Source of the DNA: Verticillium longisporum
Taxonomy: Eukaryota > Ascomycota > Sordariomycetes > Glomerellales > Plectosphaerellaceae
Direction of reading: 5' to 3'
Assembly: GCA_019188255.1 (NCBI GenBank)
Contig: JAETXT010000001.1
Location: 6,200,001 to 6,264,000, forward strand
DNA length: 64,000 nt
The position numbers and the translations under genes were made by a program. The notes beneath the pieces were generated by a model. It did not search any database. It worked only from the letters and a program-made list of their open reading frames with translations, and was not told the DNA's origin. Of the stretch, positions 55,956-64,000 are shown piece by piece; position 1 is the stretch's first letter; every line of letters begins with the position of its first letter.

Positions 55956-58913
55956 TCAGCTCCCACCGCAGCACGCCGCCGTGGGCCGCGGCTCGCCCAA
56001 GAAGGTCGTCTCGCCTTCGATCCACGACCTCGTGACGACCCTGCACACCCCGCTGGCGACGGGCGTCGTATACACGCCCGGTGGCAACGTCAAGGTGCCG
56101 TGCACGACGACGGGCTTCGTCGACGCGGCGGGCTTGGCCGTCGTTGTGCTCGTGTCGACAGCTGTCGGGAGCGCCGAGACGGTGCCTGTCTCGGTCTCCT
56201 TGGTCGTGCTGCCGGCGCCGCGCGTTGGGCTTGGTGGGTTGTAGGGCGGGTGGGGCGGGACGGAGGGTGAGCTGGAGAGAGTCTTGGTCGAGAATGTGGA
56301 CTGCGAACCCGGCACGGAGACCGGCAGCGAGGTTGCCGCTGCGGTGGAGGGCGATACCGGCGCTGACCGGGACTGGGATGGCGAGGCCGAGGAGAGCGTG
56401 GAGCAGGAGACGGACGAGGGCTGTGTCGATGGTGGTGCCGATGAGACGACAGACGAGGCCACTGATGGAATGATGGAGGAGGGCATCAGAGATGGCGAGA
56501 GTGATGGCGTACCGGAGACAGGCGTGGATGGCTCCGCAGAAGAGGGGACTGGCGGCTCACTGGACGGTGCTACCGACGGCGGGAGAGATGAGGGGCCTAG
56601 CGAGGGGAGGCCAGACGAGGGAAGTATGGAGGATGGCAGAGACGAGGGGGGCAGTGAAGGTATCCAAGATGGCATCGATGACGGCATCGAGGACGGTACT
56701 GAAGATGGTATCGATGAAGGCATCGATGAAGGCATCGATGAAGGGTTCGAGGACGGCACTGATGATGGCCTCGACAAAGGCATCGAGGATGGCGCTGACG
56801 ATATCGGCTGTGACGGCGGCACAGATGACGGCGCCGCGCAAACAGAAGCTAAAAAGAGTTCCTCATCAGCGATAGTTCTCCAGCGCGAAACAGAAAAAGG
56901 AAACTTACTCGAGACGGCAAACAGCCGCGTCGCAAAACAGTTGAGCGGATAATCCGTGCCGTCAGGATCGGTAAACGTGGCATACAGGACGTTTTGGTCA
57001 TCGAGACAGAAGCCCGCGCGGCCGCCGAAGAAGCTGGGATTGATCCACGCGAGCTCGTCGCCAAGGAGCGTGAAGCTCGTCGCAATGTCACCGCCCGGCG
57101 GTACATCGAGCGGAGACAGGGCCACAAAGGTCATGTCCTGCCCGGTGACGACCGGACTACCGTTGGAGTCGAGACGGCCGCCGTCACCGCCGGTCGTGAG
57201 GGTCAAGGTCGTCGCTGAAGCACACTCGTCAATGCCGACAGGGCCCGAGTCGCCGACGAGCAGGAGATGCTCGTTCTGGCGCCTCCCGTAGGCTCGCGCG
57301 GCTCGGCGGATGGGCGGTGACGTAGGCGCCTCGTCGCCGCCGCTCGGCTGATCAATGTCGTTTTCGCCGTTGGAGAGGAGGAATGTCGTCGACTCGCTCG
57401 TCGGCACCGTCACACCGGATGACACGCCCGAAGGGGGGATGATGGTGGAGCTGGGCGAAGCGACGTCGGCCTCTTTGTCGTAGACGACTAGTCTTCGGTT
57501 GCCGCTGCAGATTTGCGTCATGTTCCCGAGACAGGTCTGGTCACATTCTGCCTCGGGCACGAGTACCGAGTTGCCGCGGAGCTCGTTGCGACACGCGCAG
57601 CGGAAGCGGAAATATGTGGCGAAGTAGCGATAGTCGGTGCACAGCTCTGCGCAGAGATCGAGCGACATGTCGAACTCTTCGAAATCTTGACCATCAAAGC
57701 CTGGGTCCTCCATCACGTCCGTCGAGTACGTCTGGCAGCCGACTCGCTTGAAGGGGCCGACGACGGGTGGCCGCGGGTCGCCTTGGCCGTCCCCATCTCC
57801 GCCATCTCCATCCCCGTCACCATCGCCATCGCCATCGCCATCAGCCTCCTCTTCGGGAGGCTCGCCCATGTCGTACAGGGCCATGCGCGTGTCACCGCCA
57901 CAGTACTTGTCCTCGTTGCCGCCGCACGGGGTGCTGCACTGCTCCTCATCGGCAAAGTCGGTGGCGTTGAGAGTTTCATCGTCACACAGACACTGCTCGC
58001 CGTCGACGACACCAAAATATTCGAGTCCGTCGCAAAAGGCCGCGCACGCCTGCAGCGTCATGTCGGTGCTGGTGGTCGATCGGGCGAATTCGGTGAGGCC
58101 CGAGGTGATCCGGCATCCGCGCCGAAAATACGGCCCCACAACGGCCGGTCGGAGCTCCGTGCCTCGGTCGTACAGCGCTACGCGCTCCACGCCGCCGCAG
58201 AAGACGGACGCGTCGCCAGCGCAGGGCGAAGCACACTCTGCATCGGGCCCAGGGACACCTTCGGGGTCGCTGAGCTCGTCGCCACAATAGCAGGTGTTGC
58301 CCTCGGCAGCGCCGAAGTACCGGGAGCCCTGGCATGTCGTGACACAGGTCTGTAACGTCACGGATGGGTCGACGGTGGGCTCGCCCGAGGAGACGAGGCC
58401 GCCAGTAGATGTTGACTGGAAGCAGCCGAGTCTGTTGTAGTTTCCGACAATGACTGGAGAGGCGTCGGCGGGATCCGCAGGGTTGGGGTTCTCGGGCTCC
58501 TCAACATCGGGTGCCTCTGGCCCGTAGACTGCAAACGCATCCACGCCACCGCAGAACACGTCGGACTCTGTGCATGTCACATTGCATTGTTCCTCGTCCA
58601 CTTGAGTTGTGCCTGGCGCTCCGCCGCACGAGCAAGTATCGCCGTTCCGCACGGCAAAATATGTTGCCCCTTGTCCTGTGCAAACCCCCGCACAATATTC
58701 GAGTGTCGTCGTAGCCGGCGATTCCGTGTATGTCGCATCAAACGTCTGGAAGCACCCAACCCGCTGAAACTCGCCTACCTCGGCAGGACGAGCCGGATCT
58801 ACTTGCCTCGCGATGACGGCCGCGCCAGGTTGCGCCGTGCCGGTGGCGAGCCCGAGTGCAGACGCGGCAAACACAGCCGTCGCCGGAACCACCACTTTCG
58901 CAAACCGCGCCAT
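55956..58913 (-). CDS. Four-WSC-domain secreted/wall protein with Ser/Pro repeats
   Basis: The ATG at 58913 starts MARFAKVVVPATAVFAASALG, a signal peptide. Four WSC domains, Cys-rich carbohydrate-binding modules, lie at about residues 49-131, 159-249, 262-348 and 387-479, with the recurring pattern YFxxxxGxxCxCG and CxxxCxGDxxxxCGG. A Gly/Asp run (ADGDGDGDGDGDGDG) separates the third and fourth. A further module near residues 600-710 (CASATTLTLTTGGDGG, DVPPGGDIATSFTLLGDELAWINPSFFGGRAGFCLDDQNVLYATFTD) resembles a small domain found beside many fungal wall proteins. A Ser/Pro-rich stretch of PSSMPSS-type repeats and a conserved-looking end (PPGVYTTPVASGVCRVVTRSW) follow. I place a 60-bp intron at 56908-56849 (GTAAGT, branch-like GCTGATG, TTTTTAG), giving 965 residues; it is frame-neutral and open, so retention adds 20 residues. 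Likely role: binding or sensing wall glucan. No membrane helix is seen at the C-terminus. Confidence 0.87.
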   Translation of the reverse strand: MARFAKVVVPATAVFAASALGLATGTAQPGAAVIARQVDPARPAEVGEFQRVGCFQTFDATYTESPATTTLEYCAGVCTGQGATYFAVRNGDTCSCGGAPGTTQVDEEQCNVTCTESDVFCGGVDAFAVYGPEAPDVEEPENPNPADPADASPVIVGNYNRLGCFQSTSTGGLVSSGEPTVDPSVTLQTCVTTCQGSRYFGAAEGNTCYCGDELSDPEGVPGPDAECASPCAGDASVFCGGVERVALYDRGTELRPAVVGPYFRRGCRITSGLTEFARSTTSTDMTLQACAAFCDGLEYFGVVDGEQCLCDDETLNATDFADEEQCSTPCGGNEDKYCGGDTRMALYDMGEPPEEEADGDGDGDGDGDGDGGDGDGQGDPRPPVVGPFKRVGCQTYSTDVMEDPGFDGQDFEEFDMSLDLCAELCTDYRYFATYFRFRCACRNELRGNSVLVPEAECDQTCLGNMTQICSGNRRLVVYDKEADVASPSSTIIPPSGVSSGVTVPTSESTTFLLSNGENDIDQPSGGDEAPTSPPIRRAARAYGRRQNEHLLLVGDSGPVGIDECASATTLTLTTGGDGGRLDSNGSPVVTGQDMTFVALSPLDVPPGGDIATSFTLLGDELAWINPSFFGGRAGFCLDDQNVLYATFTDPDGTDYPLNCFATRLFAVSSKFPFSVSRWRTIADEELFLASVCAAPSSVPPSQPISSAPSSMPLSRPSSVPSSNPSSMPSSMPSSIPSSVPSSMPSSMPSWIPSLPPSSLPSSILPSSGLPSLGPSSLPPSVAPSSEPPVPSSAEPSTPVSGTPSLSPSLMPSSIIPSVASSVVSSAPPSTQPSSVSCSTLSSASPSQSRSAPVSPSTAAATSLPVSVPGSQSTFSTKTLSSSPSVPPHPPYNPPSPTRGAGSTTKETETGTVSALPTAVDTSTTTAKPAASTKPVVVHGTLTLPPGVYTTPVASGVCRVVTRSWIEGETTFLGEPRPTAACCGGS
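56560..56800. repeat. Ser/Pro-coding short tandem repeat in the WSC gene
   Basis: Degenerate 12-bp periodicity on both strands. Three clean copies of ATCGATGAAGGC occur at about 56711-56746, and flanking copies diverge. On the coding strand it yields PSSMPSSIPSS-type sequence; on the other strand an artificial acidic ORF. Confidence 0.75.
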
Positions 58914-61900
58914 AATCCAAACAATATCAAGCAAAAACCCACAAAAAGAGTGTGATGGGCACCAAGACCCCGAACGAGTGTGACAGGGCACAAATTCCCC
59001 AAGCGTCAGAAAGCAAAAAGAATGACGAAACGATGACGAGCTTCCTCCCCCTCGTCGGCAGCCTAACGGCGCGAAGGGCTAGTATTTCAGAAGAACAATG
59101 GTCTTTTTCTCAGCCCCTGACTTTTCAGGTGCAGGCCCCTGGAGCTGTCAGGTTCAGGAGGTGGGAATGAGAGAAGACCAGCGTGGGCGGTTCCAAAACG
59201 CCGAGTGGAGCGGGCCGGGCGAGACAAGGTGCATGTTCCGACGTGTTTGGGAAATCAACATGGCCAGGCTGCGATGCGGGGGGGACCTTTTGTGTTTTCT
59301 CTTGCTCAGACGTGTAGGGGTGAGACAAGGCCTTGGTCCGCGAGTCCTGTTGCTGAGAGGCATTGTGTTCGTCGAGATCGCTGTGCATAGACGCCTCGCC
59401 GCGAATCACTGCTGGTGCTGGCCAAGCCCACGTCGATAGTCTCTTCAATTGAGCAAGTGCCGTGTGGGAGGTGGGTAGAGCTAGTGCGCCCGAGTGGCCC
59501 TATACGATACATTGTTACTGTCGATGGGGAGTTCGGAGATGAAGGGGCTGAGCTATTGGTGAGGCTGAAGCCAGGTTTGTCGATGAGCGGCTGAATGGGA
59601 CAGGCAACTCGCATGATGATCCCCCCAACTTGACTAGAAAGCAGACGGAACATAAGCGACCCGAAGCAGGGGTCTCCGCCTCTGTCCTGACTACCACAGC
59701 CTCTATGCGACCCCTCGACTTACAGATTGTACTTATAGAACCTGAATCAGCCCATGATGGAGACAAACGTCTGGTCTCGCCGCTGTGCCCTGGCTCACCA
59801 TGCATGGCATTGCCTCTCGCCACGCCAGAAAGGTAAAATATATTGTGCAGCGGTGCAAATGATACTGTCGACGAAACCCAGTCGATTGTGGTATATCGAT
59901 AAGTGAAGCGTCCGGCGCGTCGCGGGAGACGATCTCTGGTATCTAGAGGGGAAGCTGAAAGCCATGAACGCCGTGACGACAGGGTTGCCAAGAAGCATAT
60001 GGTTTGTGTTATATGCGGCGGACAGCCAACCGCAGTCGTGGTACGTGCCATTGTTGCGCACAGCGGCGCGGTGACTTCAATGCATTTGGTGCGAGGGTCT
60101 TGGGCAATGATGGTACCCAACAGAACAGACGGTCTTGAAACAAAAGAACCCAGGTGAAATAAGTGATCGTCAGTTCTTCTCCAGCAGTCTGCTCATTGAC
60201 ACCATGATCGGGCCAGCTCACATGTACACATGGCAAATCAGACAACGCCAAATTGTGATCTTTCAGATTCTCGCTGGCCTTGGGTGTGCTGACGATGGTG
60301 CCGAACCTCCTCGTCGACGACAGTACAGTGCAGCCCGAGTGAAGCCTCAGCAGTGGCGACGAAAAGAGTAGGAAAACGTAGGCGGTGAGATGCCAGAGAA
60401 ACCTCGCTGTGATGAGATCCGGGCACACTGAAGCTCAGAATAGTAGATATTGGCACCAATGAGGCTTCTTTGGTACTAAGCAGCCAATAGGATGCTCCGG
60501 TCGTATCTTGCGGCCGTTGTCAGTTATATCTGTCAAGCGATGAAGAAAGCGAAACGACCGTCGAGGGCCTCAGCTCTACCTCGCAATACGGGCCTGAGAT
60601 GTCTGCGCCGCAAGCTCACGTCAGCCTTCCAAAAGGCGCTCGAAAATCCAAGAAAAGTCCCGAGCACACTTGAGCATAGTGCAGTCTTTGTTTGTGTGCT
60701 GGTTGATGTTATACGCAAGTATATTCATGCTGATATCGGCTTCCTCATCGACATCGACGCAGACCTTGTCCGTACAACATCTATGTACAACTGAGTGAAC
60801 CACAACACAAGCCAGCTTGAGATCTATACAAAGTTATGAAGTGATTTCTGCGACTTACGCCCAAGTAACTGTCTACACGCTGAACGGCATTCGGCTAGGC
60901 GATGATATCTGCGAGCGAACTCAACACGTACCCGACAAAGATCTTGCCAGTTCCCGGCAGGCCACCGCGTCCGTTATCTTGGTCCTGATAGAGAGTCAAA
61001 TGCAAAGTCAGAATGTCCCTGCTATGGACCGGGAGTCGAAGATGGAAGAGAATAGTACGGCCAAGGTGCAGCTAATTATGACAAAGGGTTTCACTCGATG
61101 ATGCACAGTTCATGGTCTGCCTCGAAGCCTTGGTCTCGATCCAGACTGACGGCACGGCTCGCGTATGCTGGCCGGTGACAATCAGAACTCGACGGACCTG
61201 GCGTGTCCTCCCTGGGACAGGGAAAGGAAATGGCACGAGGCAAAGGTTTAGGCTGGACCCTGTCTGACGCAGTGTGCACCCGTTTGCTGAGCGGACATAC
61301 CGGCTTGCCCAGCAAGCATTTGCATGTTAACGTAGCGTGATTAGATTCGAGTTTGGATGTGCCTGCGGCTGATCAATGCGTTTCCATATAGCATCTCGTT
61401 AATACGTATACAAGCCGGTCAAGCAAGCGCAGCATCAACCACAAACTTCGCAAACGATAGTGCCTGCAGCATAATCGTGAATTCACTTGAGTATATGCGC
61501 CCTTCACATACACCTTGACTTGCCCACATAGGTAGGTACGGTAAGGAGCACAGATATCACATCGAGGACAGGCTTTCAACCCATAACCGTCCCACAAACT
61601 GCGACCACATCACCTCCTCTCAAGACATATCGACACGAACAGCGCCATCACGACAGCAAGACAGGCAGGTAACCCCCCCCTCCCACCACTATCTGAGACA
61701 GAAAACCAAAGCTCGGACAGATCGAATAGATCGATCGATGACGAGGCCCAAACAAACCCTTCTTCACATCCTCACTCTCCCCCTCCCCTCCCGGCTCCAC
61801 GTGTTCCGGGCCTCAGGGCCCCGCAGACGCGATTCGCCCTCTCTCCATTCCAGGTGACAAGAGGTCTCAAACAATGGGGGCACAGAGTCGTGCTCGCCCT

Positions 61901-62506
61901 GTCGTCCTTCTCCCATCCAGTATCTTGCCTTGAAACCGGGCGGCGGGGGACATGCCTTGTGGCCAGTGTTATGAATCACCCCATCAGGCAAGCCCACAAG
62001 CTGGCAAGCAAGCAGGAAGGGCCCCTCATCAGCGTACACAACTTTAACCAACAACGGGACAAGATGTCACAAAAGAACACCAGTCTGTCAGTCAGTCAGC
62101 CAGCAGCAGCAGCACAGCCAGTGAATCCTCGGCGTAACGGCCGTCTCTCTTCCTCAACGATGTGATCTGATCTGTCTACACATGCAGGTCGACATGATAC
62201 CCCCCCAGCCCTACCTAATGGGCGAAGCGACAAAACAAAAACACCGAGTGCCACAAGGGGAAAACAACAAGAGAATCCTGGGGTCCCCCAAAAATGCAAG
62301 TTCCGCCAGCAGGTGTACGCATCTCGCAAACTCCCCCTGCCCACCACGGTAGGCTCCCTCCGCCCCGCCCCGCCCCCTTCCGAGCTTCCCCAGCCTCCCC
62401 CCCTGCTGGCTGGCTTTCGAACCCAGTCGTGACAAGACATTGTGACAACATGCCCGCTCTCTTCCTATCCACGGCATCCGCTGATCTCCCTTCTACACAC
62501 GGCGGT
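58914..62506. other. Longest gene-free stretch of the window
   Basis: About 3.6 kb between two minus-strand genes. Small ORFs on both strands have no protein character. It contains the word GTAGGTACGGTAAGG at about 61532 (also at about 26150), GATCGATCGATG near 61728, and short CAG repeats near 62103. No RNA gene or mobile element recognised. Confidence 0.5.
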
Positions 62507-64000
62507 CTATCCCTCAAACTCCACAACCCCCTTTCCCGTCTGCGCGGTGGCGGCCGCCGTCGGCTCAATGTCCACCAGCTGTCCGTCCTTCGCGTTTCCA
62601 CTGGCGCCAGCCTCGGCATCCGCCCCGGAGAGCAGGTCCCGGTCCTCGCTGCGTACGCTCCGGCGTTCGGCATCAGCGGGGCCCATACGCACACCAATCT
62701 CGACCCCAATGTCCGCGTCGTCTTCGTCGTCGTCGTCCCGGGGCTGGAGCGTCTGATTTGACGTTGCGTTCTTCTCGAGCTCCTTCTGTGCCTCCTCCAT
62801 GCGCTTGCGCACTTCGGCAGCCACGCGCATGCCGTCTGTGACAATGTTGTCGAGGACGCCCCGCAGACCGCGTGTTGCGCCCTGCGCGGCGGGCGCCGCG
62901 GCCGCGGGAAGCACGGAGCGGTTGCCAAAGTTGATGCTGGAGGAGGTCGTGAGGGAGGTAGAGGGTGTCGCAGCGGAGGGCAGGCCCTCGATGATGTGGA
63001 AAGAGGTGGGGAAGGAAGACTCGAAGAACTGCTCCAGAAGCTCGTACGCCAGCACGACCATGCGGAACGTTGGCAGCGTAATGTGCAGCGGGTTAGCGGG
63101 GTCCAGGGCGGCGATGGCGGCTTCGGCCTGTGCCTTGGAGACCCTGCGTTCTGACAGGCTTGTCTGCTGGCTTCCGTCGGTCGAGCTGATGGACAGCGAG
63201 GGCGGCTTCTTCGCCCGCTTTGGACTGGCCGATGGCGACTCGAGCGCAAGCAGGTCTTCCTCCTCTTCCTCCTCGTCGTCGTCGTTTCCGATGGCGAACG
63301 CGCCCGAGTTGTCGCCTTCGGCTGGCGTCTTCTCTGTTTCTTCCTCTTGACGTTTGTTCTGGGGGTGGTCCGGGTCGGCGTACTCGAAACATCTCCGGAT
63401 GAAGGCGCTGACGCTGCCAAGGAATCTTTCGTTCGCCGAGATGCCCCCAAGGCTCGTCTCGGACGCGTTCGGATTGCCCTGCACCGTGATGCCGTTCACC
63501 GTCGGCGTCGACGCGCCGGGGCTCAGGTTGCCCTCGAGGCCTCGCCTCGAGAGGAACAGCAACGTCTCCGAGATGCGCAGGATGCCCTCGCGATCGACCT
63601 TGCCGTCGCCGTCGTCGTCGTACAGCTCAAAGAAGTAGCTCATTGTGCCCATAATATCCCTCTTGCCCCTGACCTGGGCGAGGCCCGAGACGACATTGGC
63701 CAAGGTCAGCTCGCCCTTGCCATCGACGTCCCATTTCTTGAACAGTCGCTGCATAAACTCGTGATCGGCAGGTTCCGGGCCCGTACCCCAGGGGTTGAGC
63801 AGTGCATCGTTCCGCTTCTGGGTCTCTGTGAACGTGTCGCGGCGGGGCGTGATGGGCGAGTCGGAAATAGCCCACTTGGACATGTTGGCGAGGAACTCCC
63901 TAAAGGCATCGTAGTCCATCATGCTCGTGCTCGGGCCGAGCGCAACGCGGCCCTTGTCGATAATCTGCTCGTGATTGTCCCGGAACGCATCTTGCGCCCT
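62507..64000 (-). CDS. TBC-domain Rab-GAP (GYP2/TBC1D9-like), C-terminal part with EF-hands; 5' part outside
   Basis: One open frame from the right window edge (64000) to the stop at 62507; 498 residues are visible. The edge sequence RAQDAFRDNHEQIIDKGRVALGPSTSMMDYDAFREFL is in frame, so the Met at 63922 is internal. The visible part begins after the TBC catalytic domain. Next is an EF-hand-like pair: FKKWDVDGKGELTLANVVSGL and FELYDDDGDGKVDREGILRI, the second with good calcium ligands. FLGSVSAFIRRCFEYADPDHP, an acidic Glu run (DDDEEEEEEDLLAL), a helix PLHITLPTFRMVVLAYELLEQFFESSF, and a C-terminal coiled segment (VRKRMEEAQKELEKN) follow. This order (TBC, EF-hand, disordered tail) is that of fungal Gyp2/Mdr1-type GAPs acting on Ypt GTPases in vesicle transport. 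The TBC domain itself is not visible, so the call rests on the C-terminal layout. Confidence 0.72.
   Translation of the reverse strand, partial: RAQDAFRDNHEQIIDKGRVALGPSTSMMDYDAFREFLANMSKWAISDSPITPRRDTFTETQKRNDALLNPWGTGPEPADHEFMQRLFKKWDVDGKGELTLANVVSGLAQVRGKRDIMGTMSYFFELYDDDGDGKVDREGILRISETLLFLSRRGLEGNLSPGASTPTVNGITVQGNPNASETSLGGISANERFLGSVSAFIRRCFEYADPDHPQNKRQEEETEKTPAEGDNSGAFAIGNDDDEEEEEEDLLALESPSASPKRAKKPPSLSISSTDGSQQTSLSERRVSKAQAEAAIAALDPANPLHITLPTFRMVVLAYELLEQFFESSFPTSFHIIEGLPSAATPSTSLTTSSSINFGNRSVLPAAAAPAAQGATRGLRGVLDNIVTDGMRVAAEVRKRMEEAQKELEKNATSNQTLQPRDDDDEDDADIGVEIGVRMGPADAERRSVRSEDRDLLSGADAEAGASGNAKDGQLVDIEPTAAATAQTGKGVVEFEG

Noticed and set aside
62215..63450. 411-codon minus-strand ORF with Arg/Pro-rich translation
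   Set aside because: An alternative frame of the TBC-protein gene; the Arg/Pro/Ser bias is typical of a shifted frame in GC-rich coding sequence.

Overview
This 64 kb window comes from the nuclear genome of a filamentous ascomycete, most likely a sordariomycete. The evidence is many short spliceosomal introns (about 50-100 bp, GTAAGT/GTACGT-type donors, CAG/TAG acceptors), a gene every 3-4 kb on both strands separated by gene-poor spacers of 1-3.6 kb, nuclear tRNAs with no operon structure, and proteins typical of Pezizomycotina (ATG29, ISD11, WSC-domain and FAS1 surface proteins, GH76/DFG5). I see no transposase, reverse transcriptase, CRISPR array, phage gene or secondary-metabolite backbone gene.

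Layout, left to right. 1-857 (-): 5' part of an exosome RRP43 gene, cut by the window edge. 3896-6492 (+): ferric-reductase/NOX-type oxidoreductase. 6735-9161 (-): fungal multi-pass membrane protein. 9955-12375 (-): E/P/A-rich nuclear-looking protein. 13273-13907 (-): ISD11. 14654-16071 (-): IPI3. 18884-21100 (+): Ser-rich protein of unknown function. 23122-24517 (-): secreted alpha-carbonic anhydrase with an Ala/Pro/His repeat insert. 27424-28514 (+): SDR-fold protein. 29308-29379 (-): tRNA-Glu(CTC). 30482-30585: heptamer minisatellite. 31580-31963 (+): small single-pass membrane protein. 32645-34156 (-): SRPK-like kinase. 35264-36858 (-): ATG29. 37784-39695 (-): GH76/DFG5-type protein. 42438-43317 (+): synaptobrevin. 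45212-46793 (+): acetylglutamate kinase. 48624-49918 (+): FAS1 protein. 50481-51274 (-): ISY1. 52124-55138 (+): EMC1. 55454-55535 (+): tRNA-Ser(AGA). 55956-58913 (-): four-WSC-domain surface protein. 62507-64000 (-): C-terminal part of a TBC-domain Rab-GAP, cut by the window edge.

The genes do not form one pathway. They are mostly housekeeping functions (RNA processing: RRP43, IPI3, ISY1; mitochondria: ISD11, arginine synthesis; membrane traffic: synaptobrevin, TBC, EMC1, ATG29) interspersed with cell-surface and secreted proteins (GH76, FAS1, WSC, carbonic anhydrase, ferric reductase).

Two things stand out. First, five genuine-looking frame breaks in four otherwise intact genes each need one extra base in a short homopolymer (G, C, A or T). 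The simplest reading is a systematic indel error in the assembly, and automatic annotation would split or truncate these genes. Second, the acetylglutamate kinase gene stops exactly where the fused reductase half of fungal ARG5,6 should begin. Further points of interest are a 10-nt microexon in ATG29, a 10-nt terminal coding exon in ISD11, a repeat insertion with dibasic sites in the carbonic anhydrase, and a frame-neutral intron in the WSC gene.
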